In this document: positions 26,273 to 34,242 of the stretch, piece by piece
Layout of the letters: each line of letters opens with the position of its first letter
Numbering within the stretch: the first letter of the stretch is position 1
Notes under the pieces: generated by a model
Seen by the model: only the letters and a program-made list of their open reading frames with translations
Told to the model about the DNA's origin: nothing
Databases searched by the model: none
Source of the DNA: Nocardioides pelophilus
GTDB taxonomy: Bacteria > Actinomycetota > Actinomycetes > Propionibacteriales > Nocardioidaceae
DNA: 64,000 nucleotides
NCBI RefSeq assembly: GCF_014180685.1
Contig: NZ_JACEHF010000002.1
Span: 52,374 to 116,373 of the forward strand
Direction of reading: 5' to 3'
Position numbers and translations under genes: made by a program

Positions 26273-26631
26273 AGCGACAACCCCTCTGTTCGGTTCGCCG
26301 CTCGGGTCGGCGCTGGCGAGTGGGGGAGGCTTCGCTTGAGGGAGCGCGTGGTCGTAACCGGAGACCGGCGTGCGCGTCGGAGCAGTTCGGCATGAAGGTC
26401 GACCCCACGCCCAACCGTGGGCGCGACGTACGTCGCGAGTTCGGTGGGCCGGACCCAGGCGATTCCCCTCGCCGTCGGTGTCGGCGGTTTGCCTTCCGCG
26501 GAGAGCGACGGATCACGGTGGCGAGCGAGAGCGCTAGCGGCCGCTTCGGTGTTCGGCGCCGGCGCCGGCGCTGGCGCCAGCGGCTCCGGCGGACGGTAGC
26601 TGTGACGGCGGTACTCGGCGTGGGTGTTCAC
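26269..26631 (-). CDS. Small hypothetical protein, Pro/Ala-rich N-terminus
   Basis: Protein of 120 residues, beginning with a Pro/Ala-rich stretch (PPEPLAPAPAPAP) and with a basic second half. It is coupled by 4-base overlaps to the primase upstream and the next gene downstream. It is probably a disordered accessory factor. No function can be assigned. Confidence 0.6.
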   Translation of the reverse strand: MNTHAEYRRHSYRPPEPLAPAPAPAPNTEAAASALARHRDPSLSAEGKPPTPTARGIAWVRPTELATYVAPTVGRGVDLHAELLRRARRSPVTTTRSLKRSLPHSPAPTRAANRTEGLSL

Positions 26632-27536
26632 AGCTGGATCGCCTCATTCCTCTGGGTAGGGCCCAGGCGGCTCCCGGGGCGGAGCCGGGACGCGATCCGG
26701 AAGGCGGAGTCGATGGTCGACTCGATCTCCCGATCGGGAAGGCCGGCGTACTGGGCGGCGGGCACCAGGTAGCTGACAGCGTTCGCATGGCTCTGGCCGT
26801 CCTCGGCCATCCGGCACGTCGCCCAGAAGAGGGCCCGGTTGCGACCGCCTTCAGGAGTCAGGGCCACCACCCGGGCGAGGGCCTCGGGGCGACATCGCGT
26901 TGGTGGAAGACCAGAAGGCGGCCCCAGTGGCTTCGGTCGGGGCGGCTCGAGGAACTGACGCAGTCTGACCCCGTCGACCGGTTTGGCCGGCTGGGTCGTT
27001 ACCGCGATGACGTCGTACGTCCTGATCGCGCCGCCGACTTCGATCCGGGACGGGGGAGCGATGACGTAGCCGCCGTCGCCTCGGAAGTCGACGTGCGCGG
27101 ACGGGACCTGCCACGACCGCTGCTCCTGGTCGGGCACGCTCGGGTAGTAGGCGTGGACCCCGCCCGACGGCGTGCGGACCATCCAGCCCCAGTGCAGGGC
27201 GAGCCCTTCGGAGCGAGCACGCTCGAACGGCGCGAATCCACTGCCGCCCGCGTGAACGTCGATGTCGACGACGAGGATGCCGGAGCGGGCGCCGGTGGGA
27301 AGACCGATGTTCGCGTCGGGTGTCCGCTGCCACCACTGATGGACGACGCTGGCCGAGGACGTCGCGTCGAGGAAGCCGTTCGGCGTGAGCGGCTGCTTAC
27401 CGCCTGGGACACAGGGAAACACCGGAATGCCCAGGTTGGCGTAGCGGATCGCGGCGCCCGCGAGGGTCGGTTCGGCAGCGACACGCTGCATCGTCGAGAC
27501 TGTCCACTCTGGGATCGGGTTTGCCGGGTCGAACAT
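26628..27536 (-). CDS. Bifunctional primase/polymerase (prim-pol) domain protein
   Basis: Archaeo-eukaryotic-type primase-polymerase of 302 residues, likely priming replication of the element after transfer or in its excised form. The N-terminus has the prim-pol entry PVFPCVPGGKQPL, the metal-binding D91-x-D93 in VVDIDVHAGG, and the His-containing SGGVHAYYP. The C-terminal 90 residues resemble the primase C-terminal helical domain (ALFWATCRMAE...). It is the first gene of the 27.5 to 22.7 kb operon, with a palindrome just upstream. Confidence 0.88.
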   Translation of the reverse strand: MFDPANPIPEWTVSTMQRVAAEPTLAGAAIRYANLGIPVFPCVPGGKQPLTPNGFLDATSSASVVHQWWQRTPDANIGLPTGARSGILVVDIDVHAGGSGFAPFERARSEGLALHWGWMVRTPSGGVHAYYPSVPDQEQRSWQVPSAHVDFRGDGGYVIAPPSRIEVGGAIRTYDVIAVTTQPAKPVDGVRLRQFLEPPRPKPLGPPSGLPPTRCRPEALARVVALTPEGGRNRALFWATCRMAEDGQSHANAVSYLVPAAQYAGLPDREIESTIDSAFRIASRLRPGSRLGPTQRNEAIQL

Positions 27537-27558
27537 GCCCCTGAGAGTGGAGCCGCAG

Positions 27559-27579
27559 TGTTACCGGAATCGGGTAACA
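27559..27579. promoter_or_regulatory. Operator-like palindrome upstream of the primase operon
   Basis: TGTTACC and GGTAACA form a perfect 7-bp inverted repeat with a 7-base spacer, about 23 bases before the primase ATG. The place suits a repressor that keeps the replication-transfer operon quiet. The protein that reads it is unknown. Confidence 0.55.
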
Positions 27580-27688
27580 AGGAGGGGGAACGTACCGGGG
27601 AACGCTGCGTTTCCGCAGGTCAGAGGCGTTCCCTAAGTTGTATTGGGGAGGGTGCCGGTACTTGGCTCTCTGGCCCGCCCGGGGTCAC

Positions 27689-27901
27689 CTAACCGGAGAT
27701 GGCCACGGTCCGGGAGCCGTGGACCAGTCCGTTGGCATCCTGGTAATCCCAGAGTGCCCACTCGTAGCCTGCGATGAAGGCGCTGTCAGTCTCTCTGTGC
27801 TCGGCGAGCCAGCGGTGTCCCGCGTCCGCCGATCCTGTCTGGAGAGCGATGGTCCGGCCCGCGTTGTAACCAGCCATGTACTGCTGCTCGCCAGATGTCA
27901 T
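27689..27901 (-). CDS. Small hypothetical protein
   Basis: Protein of 70 residues (MTSGEQQYMAGYNAGRTIAL...), aromatic and slightly acidic, with no known motif. An upstream ATG at 27925 is also possible. It stands alone between the LysM/BTAD gene and the primase promoter, on the same strand as both. Confidence 0.5.
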   Translation of the reverse strand: MTSGEQQYMAGYNAGRTIALQTGSADAGHRWLAEHRETDSAFIAGYEWALWDYQDANGLVHGSRTVAISG

Positions 27902-27991
27902 TGCCACACACCGAGTCGAACACATGTTCGAGGTCTGGTCAAGATTGAGCGATGTTCGGAATCGTCGGAACGACGGTCGTTGGCGCTCAGA

Positions 27992-30900
27992 TCATCCGGT
28001 GCGACGACCACTGGGGCCACGGGTTGCCCAGTCCTTACCCTGAACGATCTGTGCGGTGCGCTGCGGAACGTCGATCGGCGGCAGTTCGTCGTCACGGCGG
28101 TTGAAGACCTTCTCATTCAGGTCCTGGTCGGCCTTCTGATGGCTACCGGCTGCCTTCTCCGCCTGGACCATGTCGAGTTGCGCGACCTCGTCGTACGGCG
28201 ACGCCGTGTAGGCAACCTGAGCAGCCCACAGGGCGAGGCCGGTGTCGCCCGCGGCGAGTGCATGGGTGGTGACGATATGGCCAACGTCAACGATGGCACT
28301 TGTCATGATGTGGTCCCAGCGGTCGCCGTCGAGCAGCCAGTTCCAATGGCCTTCGCGGAGGTCGGTGAACGGCTCGCCGTTGACGAGTCGGAGTGCCGCG
28401 ATCAGATCGTCGATGCCGCTGGCGCCGCGGCTCTGCCCTCGAGCCCGGAGGCGACGGAACAGATCGAGGTCGCACAAGACGCTGTTGAGCTTGTAGAGAG
28501 CAGGTGAGTCGGGGCTGGGGCCGGGCTCTGCTCTTGGCAGGCAGGGCTCACCGCTGCGGGGATCGTTCCCCAGCCAGCGACGTAGTTGGCTCATGTCCAC
28601 CCGGACGCGCTCAGGACGGATCCCGAACGCGTCTGCGACTTCGTGGCCGGAGACACCATGGGGATGGAGTGCGAGGAAGGCCAGCAGTTCGACGTAGAAC
28701 GGCCGCCGATGAGCCGTTGCCTTGGTGTCGCCCGTTGCCCGGGCGCCCACCGGCCCGAGGAGCGTCAGCTTCACCGAAGACAGCGTGGGCGACTCCCAGC
28801 GTGCGAGGTCCTCGTCGAGGCTCGGGTCCGCAGCCTCGACTGCCCGACCGGCCTCAGCTTTCGCGGGCGGTGCCAGAACCTCAACGTCCTCGGCGGTGGT
28901 GGCAGCGGCGTCGGCGTAGACGGCTGCATCGAGAGGCAGCAAGGCGAGGTCGCCCGCTGGACCTTCGGAACGCGGGTCCGTCAGGTCGTCGACGAGGGCG
29001 CCGCCGAGGTCGGCCACGGCGTCTTCAGCGTCCGGCTTCGGGACAGGTACGACCGTGTCGTCGAGGGTGAGATCGAGAAGGAGCGCGCACGCTCTGGCCT
29101 CATCACCGCTGAGTCCGGCAGCAGTCACGTCGATACCCAGGCTCGTCACCCGGAGACGACCGCCTGGTGTCAATACCAGATGGGTTCCGGAGGGTCGAGG
29201 TTCGCCCGCGAGGTCGACGAGCGCTACCGAAGACCGACCCGGGATGCCCTCGATCAGGTCTGCGAGCTTGTCGAAGTCGGGGGTGGGGCGGTCTGCGGTG
29301 GCGATGATCGCGGCGTGGAAGTCGTCGGGCTCGACGCCCGCTGTCATGGAGGAGAGGTCGCGGACGAGGTCCGCAATGAACTCGGTGTCGCCAGCCGGGT
29401 GCGTCCGGACCCGACCGAGGTTGAACGACGCTAGGTCAGACCGGAGCCCGAGGACGTCGACCGTTGTTACGACCGACCACGGGTTGACCGCCAGCTCGGC
29501 AGCGACGTGGCGTGCGAAGGCTTCCTTCCGGGTGCTGCCCCCGGTGACGGTGACCGTGCGGAGTTGCTCGAGGTTAAGGAACAGGAAGGAGCCGTCGTCG
29601 CGCTGTCCGACGCTCACCAGGAGCGGGTACGGCGGGAACGAGTCGTCGGGGCGATCGGGCACGGCCGCTAGATCGAGGCGCCACTCAACGCCGGCCCCGA
29701 ACCATGGCGCTGGCAGGTCGGCCGGCTCCAGAAGAGCCAAGGAGATCTCGTCGGTTGCGAGCGTCACCGTGACCAGGTGAAGCGGCGGCAAGGATCGGAG
29801 CGCGGCGTCGAGGGCGTCGATCCGGGGCGCGAGCACCGATGCTGTGGCGCGTGCCGTCTTCTCGGCGGGAACGAGCTCGGCGGGCGGGGGAGGGATGACC
29901 GTGCCCGGACGCCGATGCCGCAGTTGCGTTCGTCGCTGGGAGCGGAGTGCGACCCACAGCGCGCCGCCGAGGACCGCTCCCGCACCGGCGAGACCGGGAA
30001 CCAGCCAGCCGGGCACGACGCTGTCATCCGAACTCGGGCCCGGCTCGTCGGAGTCAGCCGCCACTTCGCCGACCGGTTCAGTAGGCGTGACTTCGGTCGG
30101 GGCTGGGGTCGCTTCGGCAGGCTCTTCCGGCGGCTTCGCCTGCCTGGGTTCCCGTGAGCCCGGCGCCGGCGTCTGTCCGGGGATGGTGAGCTTCCACCCG
30201 GGCAGGATCAGGTCCGGATCGGTGAGGCGGTCTCCGTTGGGCTGGACGGTGTTCCGGGAGGCCTCGTAGATCGTGGGGTAGGCGTCGGCGTCGCCGAGCT
30301 GGGCCTCTGCGATCTCCGAGAGGGTGTCGCCGGGCCGCACGACGTAGGGGTCCGCCGGAGCGGTCTCGGCGATCGGCACACGGAGGATGGTGCCCGGCAG
30401 GAGGAAGTCGGGACGCCCATCGAGGACGGCCTCGTTGAGCGCCACGAGCTCGACGTACCTTGTGCCGCCGCCGAGGCGCTCTTCGGCGATCTTCCAGAGG
30501 CTGTCGCCACGCTTGACCGTGTACCGCTCGACCTCCGGCTCCTTCTCCTCTTCATGCTCGACCGTTGGCGAAGGCGCAGCGGCGTATGCGGGCTTCACTA
30601 TCTGACGGGTGTCGTCGACCAACGGTGCAGCGGTCGCAGCGGCCTCCGCCCTCGGCTGAGGCAGGAACACTGTCGCCGTCGGCAAGGCGACGAACAGCAG
30701 GGCAGCTGCCGCGACGAGTCGATCGGCCGCGAGCTGCGGCACGGCCAGTCCAGGCAACCGTGGCGTGCGGATGCCCCGGATCTGGGAGACGATCGATGTG
30801 ATGACCTGGCAGGTGAACACTGCCCAGGCGATCCAGCAGGCGGCGGCTATCAGCTCGACCGCGAACGTCCCGTCGTCCGGTGCGGTGAGTCGCGACCACG

Positions 30901-31021
30901 CGAACTGCGCAAGGTCCGGAAGCGCGTCGATCGCGACCAGGACAGTCGGTACGCCGAGCACGAAAGCGACAAGGGCCAGCGTGGCTGCCAGGCCACTCAG
31001 GCGGGAGTTGAGGGTGCTCAT
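27992..31021 (-). CDS. LysM and bacterial transcriptional activator (BTAD) domain membrane protein
   Basis: Protein of 1009 residues at the end of the Tad pilus operon. N-terminal helices (residues about 8-35, 55-85 and 105-125) precede two LysM domains: VERYTVKRGDSLWKIAEERL, with LLPGTILRVP; and YVVRPGDTLSEIAEAQLGD, with LILPGWKLTIP. A Pro/Glu-rich linker and another helix (VVPGWLVPGLAGAGAVLGGAL) follow. The C-terminus has a winged-helix-like segment (VKLTLLGPVG, HPHGVSGHEVADAFGIRPE) and the helical BTAD repeat. It may sense the cell wall or anchor the pilus machine. The start overlaps the TadG-like stop. Confidence 0.87.
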   Translation of the reverse strand: MSTLNSRLSGLAATLALVAFVLGVPTVLVAIDALPDLAQFAWSRLTAPDDGTFAVELIAAACWIAWAVFTCQVITSIVSQIRGIRTPRLPGLAVPQLAADRLVAAAALLFVALPTATVFLPQPRAEAAATAAPLVDDTRQIVKPAYAAAPSPTVEHEEEKEPEVERYTVKRGDSLWKIAEERLGGGTRYVELVALNEAVLDGRPDFLLPGTILRVPIAETAPADPYVVRPGDTLSEIAEAQLGDADAYPTIYEASRNTVQPNGDRLTDPDLILPGWKLTIPGQTPAPGSREPRQAKPPEEPAEATPAPTEVTPTEPVGEVAADSDEPGPSSDDSVVPGWLVPGLAGAGAVLGGALWVALRSQRRTQLRHRRPGTVIPPPPAELVPAEKTARATASVLAPRIDALDAALRSLPPLHLVTVTLATDEISLALLEPADLPAPWFGAGVEWRLDLAAVPDRPDDSFPPYPLLVSVGQRDDGSFLFLNLEQLRTVTVTGGSTRKEAFARHVAAELAVNPWSVVTTVDVLGLRSDLASFNLGRVRTHPAGDTEFIADLVRDLSSMTAGVEPDDFHAAIIATADRPTPDFDKLADLIEGIPGRSSVALVDLAGEPRPSGTHLVLTPGGRLRVTSLGIDVTAAGLSGDEARACALLLDLTLDDTVVPVPKPDAEDAVADLGGALVDDLTDPRSEGPAGDLALLPLDAAVYADAAATTAEDVEVLAPPAKAEAGRAVEAADPSLDEDLARWESPTLSSVKLTLLGPVGARATGDTKATAHRRPFYVELLAFLALHPHGVSGHEVADAFGIRPERVRVDMSQLRRWLGNDPRSGEPCLPRAEPGPSPDSPALYKLNSVLCDLDLFRRLRARGQSRGASGIDDLIAALRLVNGEPFTDLREGHWNWLLDGDRWDHIMTSAIVDVGHIVTTHALAAGDTGLALWAAQVAYTASPYDEVAQLDMVQAEKAAGSHQKADQDLNEKVFNRRDDELPPIDVPQRTAQIVQGKDWATRGPSGRRTG

Positions 31022-31440
31022 CGCTGGCTACCTCCGAGGGTGCGGATCAGACGAGCCGTCGCGGTGCCCGACACGTCAAGACGATGGATGCCGATCAAGC
31101 CCAGGAACTGCGGGTCGTACGAGTCGTGCAAGGTGACCGTGATCGTGTCGCCGTTGGTGATCTCGACCGTCCCGGTGACGCCCGCGGAGTCCAGGTAGCG
31201 CTGAGCGGCAGCACGAGCGGCAGCTGGGCTGATGGTGAGCTCCCGCCCTTGGATGGCCGCACTGCCCTCGACCTCTTCGCCGCCGGCGCGAGCCGCTTGG
31301 GCTGCAACATCGTGGGCTCGTTCGTGTGCGTGCACCTGCCCGCCGAGGTCGACGGCGAGTCCGACGAGGAACATCATCACGAAGCTGGCCAGGGCCAACC
31401 ACACGGTGATCGAGCCGCGCTCGTCCCGCTCCCTGTTCAT
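31018..31440 (-). CDS. TadG/TadE-like pseudopilin-type protein
   Basis: Membrane-anchored protein of 140 residues. The N-terminus RDERGSITVWLALASFVMMF resembles a type IV prepilin leader followed by a hydrophobic helix, but without the usual Glu at position 5 after the cleavage site. The rest is periplasmic and includes a strand-rich end. It overlaps the TadE-like gene upstream and the LysM/BTAD gene downstream by four bases each. A minor pilin or assembly factor role is likely. Confidence 0.82.
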   Translation of the reverse strand: MNRERDERGSITVWLALASFVMMFLVGLAVDLGGQVHAHERAHDVAAQAARAGGEEVEGSAAIQGRELTISPAAARAAAQRYLDSAGVTGTVEITNGDTITVTLHDSYDPQFLGLIGIHRLDVSGTATARLIRTLGGSQR

Positions 31441-31859
31441 CGTTCCCGCCAGGTGTCGATGGGGCTGGACATGGTCGCCTGCATGACCCGCGAGCCGGGG
31501 ACGCCCGGGACCGCCAGGTCGGAGAGGTTCAGGCGGCAGGAGACGGTGACGTCGACCGAGCCGGGCACACCGGGCTGCTTGTTGAAGTCGTCGGTGTCGA
31601 CGTTGACGTCGACATCGGAGCAGCCGATCTTCTGGTTCGCGATACTCGCTACGGCAGCCGCGTGAGCGTCGGCGCGTGCGGTCTGCGCGTCCCGCGCCAG
31701 CGAGGCTGACCTGGCGCCGTCCGTGGCAGCAGACTGAAGCGCCTCGTGGGTGGTCGCCGTACGGCCGCCGAAGATGATCAGGCCGAGAAACAGCGCGAAG
31801 GCAGGTACGCCGATCGCCGCCTCGATCGCCGCCGACCCGCGCTCGTCTCGCCGCTTCAT
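31437..31859 (-). CDS. TadE-family pilus assembly protein
   Basis: Protein of 140 residues with the TadE N-terminus KRRDERGSAAIEAAIGVPAF, including the conserved Glu, and one hydrophobic helix. The exterior domain contains a two-Cys segment (KIGCSDVD, VSCRLNL) that may form a disulfide. It is in a chain of 4-base overlaps with neighbouring Tad genes. Confidence 0.85.
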   Translation of the reverse strand: MKRRDERGSAAIEAAIGVPAFALFLGLIIFGGRTATTHEALQSAATDGARSASLARDAQTARADAHAAAVASIANQKIGCSDVDVNVDTDDFNKQPGVPGSVDVTVSCRLNLSDLAVPGVPGSRVMQATMSSPIDTWRER

Positions 31860-32290
31860 GGTGTTCCCGCCGCGTTGGGAGCAGTGAGCCGCTCAACGGG
31901 AACTGACGCGCTCTGTGTGATCCGAACGTTCCATCCGGGGATCACGCTCAGGCTGAAGCCCGTGACTGTGACCGTCGCGGTGGTGGTCGTGCGGTTGGCG
32001 GTGGCCGACGTCCCGGTGATGACATCCTCGCCACCAGCTTCTGCGAGGAAGTCGTTGGCAGCGCCCACGCCGTCGGCCTCCCGGCCATGTTCAGCGCCGG
32101 CCGCTCGGGCGCCCTCCTGCGCGGCGGCGATGGCGACCGTTCGCGCGTGGTAGAAGAGCGCGGCCTGCATCCCAAGGAACATGACCGCGAAGAGCGCGGG
32201 CAGCAGGATGACGAGCTCGATCGAGACCGAGCCCCGGTCGTCGCGCCGCCGGCGGCGGCTACTTGATGTTGCCGGCCTGACTTTTGACAT
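31856..32290 (-). CDS. TadE-family pilus assembly protein
   Basis: Protein of 144 residues: RRDDRGSVSIELVILLPALF is a TadE-type leader and helix with the Glu in place. The outer domain (VTVTGFSLSVIPGW) is strand-rich and lacks Cys. The start lies inside the end of the small pilin gene. Confidence 0.86.
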   Translation of the reverse strand: MSKVRPATSSSRRRRRDDRGSVSIELVILLPALFAVMFLGMQAALFYHARTVAIAAAQEGARAAGAEHGREADGVGAANDFLAEAGGEDVITGTSATANRTTTTATVTVTGFSLSVIPGWNVRITQSASVPVERLTAPNAAGTP

Positions 32291-32453
32291 AGGTAGTCAC
32301 GGCCGCGACCACAATCCCGACGATGGCGATCACGGCGACAGCCCAGAGCACGTGCTCCGTGGTCACCGAGCCACGCTCGTCCCGTCGGGCGGCTCGCAGG
32401 TCGTCGTACGAGGTTAGGACCGCCAGTTGAAGCAGGATCAAGACTTTCAACAT
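32259..32453 (-). CDS. Flp-like small pilin
   Basis: Protein of 64 residues, the probable major pilin of the Tad fibre. RRDERGSVTTEHVLWAVAVI is followed by a hydrophobic helix (IAIVGIVVAAVTTYV). The leader of about 27 residues would be cut by a prepilin peptidase after Gly, leaving a very short mature pilin. The ATG at 32453 follows GGAGG. The gene directly follows TadC, as pilin and TadE genes often do in Actinobacteria. Confidence 0.8.
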   Translation of the reverse strand: MLKVLILLQLAVLTSYDDLRAARRDERGSVTTEHVLWAVAVIAIVGIVVAAVTTYVKSQAGNIK

Positions 32454-32482
32454 GAGTTCCTCCTTGGATCTGTCCTTCCGTT

Positions 32483-33385
32483 TCACGAGGTCGTGAACAT
32501 GCGAAGCAATGAGGGGGCAACGAGCAGGGCCATAAAGATGACGCCGAGCAGCGAGCCGGGGATGGTCATCCGCTCGCCGACGGCGTTCGCCTGGGCGATC
32601 TCTTCGTTGAGCATCGCCGTGCGCATGGCGGCGGATCGGGCACGCAGGGTGGCGTACACGCTCGCTCCCTCCTCGCCGGAGAGCCGCATGATGTCGGCGA
32701 AGTCGTCGAGCTCGGGCAGTCCGAGCTCCTCTGCCAAGGTGTGCAATGCATCCCAAGGCGGGAGGCCCGACCAGCGCGACCGCGTCAGCTCCTCCGCGAG
32801 CCGGGTGAAGACCCAGGAGTCGCCGACCTCCGCCGCCGCTTCCATGGCCTGTCGGACACCGATGCCGTTGTGCCTTTCGAGGGCGACCAGGTCGATGTAG
32901 GCGCCGAGGGCGCGGGCGAACTCGACGCGCGCCTTCCGCGCCTCATCGAGCGCGTTGTAGTTCGGGATGAAGAACATGACGGCCGCGAGGCCGATCGACG
33001 CGAGCGCCGGGATCTGAAGTGGAAGGCCGAGGCCGAGCGAGTTGAAGAGCAGCGTGAGCCCGGGCGGGATGAGGAGACCGAGGCCCGCGAAGGTGAGCTT
33101 CTCGCCGTAGAACTGCGCGACGGATATCCGGAGCAGGGCAAGCTCGTGGGTCGGCGTCCGCACCCACACTCCGGGAGGCAGCACCCGCATGCCCCAGAGC
33201 CCGAGCCGTTCCTTGCCAGTCCGCGCCGCCGAAGCCCTCGTGTTCGCGCGGTTGCGCGTCGAGGAGACCCGCTCCAACGCGTCCGCGAGGTCCGGCTCCG
33301 CGGGCAAGAGCCGCGCGACGACCAGAGCGAGCCCGAGGCCGATCAGGCCGCCGGACAGGACCGCCAACTGGAGACCCGTGATCAT
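32483..33385 (-). CDS. tadC: TadC-like inner-membrane platform protein
   Basis: T2SF-fold protein of 300 residues that forms the membrane platform for the pilus motor. It has an N-terminal helix, two central helices (LGLLIPPGLTLLFNSLGLGL; LASIGLAAVMFFIPNYNALD), the T2SF helical domain with VRQAMEAAAEVGDSW and SGEEGASVYATLR, and a C-terminal helix. ATG at 33385 overlaps the TadB stop. Confidence 0.86.
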   Translation of the reverse strand: MITGLQLAVLSGGLIGLGLALVVARLLPAEPDLADALERVSSTRNRANTRASAARTGKERLGLWGMRVLPPGVWVRTPTHELALLRISVAQFYGEKLTFAGLGLLIPPGLTLLFNSLGLGLPLQIPALASIGLAAVMFFIPNYNALDEARKARVEFARALGAYIDLVALERHNGIGVRQAMEAAAEVGDSWVFTRLAEELTRSRWSGLPPWDALHTLAEELGLPELDDFADIMRLSGEEGASVYATLRARSAAMRTAMLNEEIAQANAVGERMTIPGSLLGVIFMALLVAPSLLRMFTTS

Positions 33386-34242
33386 GGCGTCGCCACCGCA
33401 TCGGGTCGAGTCTCGAGGAAGCGCGGCAGCGGTTTGCCGGTAGCCATGCGTCGCATCCAGATCAGGGTGCCGACGTACGCCGAGAGGAGCACGACGAGGA
33501 TCACCTGGCCGATGGCGGTCGCGTACGGCTCGACGTACTGGCCGGAGAGCGCAAGGACAACCAGCACGCTGGCGCTGATGAGTGTCACCCATCGAGCGGT
33601 CGCGCGAGGCTTGGCTCGATCGGCCTCCACCTGGCGGCGGGCCCGTACATCGGCCGCGACCGACTCTGCGAGCCCCTCGAGAACGCTCGCGAGCCCGGCG
33701 CCGCGGCGGCGTGCTCCGAGGATGAGGTTCGCCGCGATCAGGTCGCCTGTCGCATCGTCGAGCTCGTCCGCGAAGGCCCTGAGCGCCGTCTCGGTGTCCC
33801 ATCGGGCACGAAGGCGAGCGACGAGTCGGCTGACCTCAGGACTGATCGGCGCCGGAGTGGAGCGCAGTGTCGCGACCAGTGCCTGCTCGAGCCCGATTCC
33901 GACGGTGAGGACACCGGAGAGCGAACGCGTCCATTCCTCCATCGCTTCGAGTCGGTTGATCTGGGTGGCGGCGGGCGGAGCGCCCAGCAGAGCCGGCAGT
34001 CCGATGACCGCCACAGGCGCAATGACCAGAGCGAGTATCCAGCCGGTGATGATCCAGCCGAGGACGCCCAGCCCGACGCCGGTCAGAAGCAGCATCCGGG
34101 TGCGCGAGGTCAGGTTGACGCGGCGGCCTCGGGCTATGCGCTTTTTGCGAGGTGGCTCGGCTGTCGGTAGCAGGCCGAGGGCAATACCGAGGATGCCGAT
34201 GGCGACCAGTCCACCTGCGAGGGCGGGAATCAGGGGGCTCAC
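33382..34242 (-). CDS. tadB: TadB-like inner-membrane platform protein
   Basis: T2SF-family protein of 286 residues, partner of TadC. It has two N-terminal helices, a pair of central helices (MLLLTGVGLGVLGWIITGWI; ALVIAPVAVIGLPALLG), the T2SF domain (WTRSLSGVLTVGIGLEQAL) and C-terminal helices. GTG at 34242 overlaps the TadA stop in GTGA. Confidence 0.86.
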   Translation of the reverse strand: MSPLIPALAGGLVAIGILGIALGLLPTAEPPRKKRIARGRRVNLTSRTRMLLLTGVGLGVLGWIITGWILALVIAPVAVIGLPALLGAPPAATQINRLEAMEEWTRSLSGVLTVGIGLEQALVATLRSTPAPISPEVSRLVARLRARWDTETALRAFADELDDATGDLIAANLILGARRRGAGLASVLEGLAESVAADVRARRQVEADRAKPRATARWVTLISASVLVVLALSGQYVEPYATAIGQVILVVLLSAYVGTLIWMRRMATGKPLPRFLETRPDAVATP

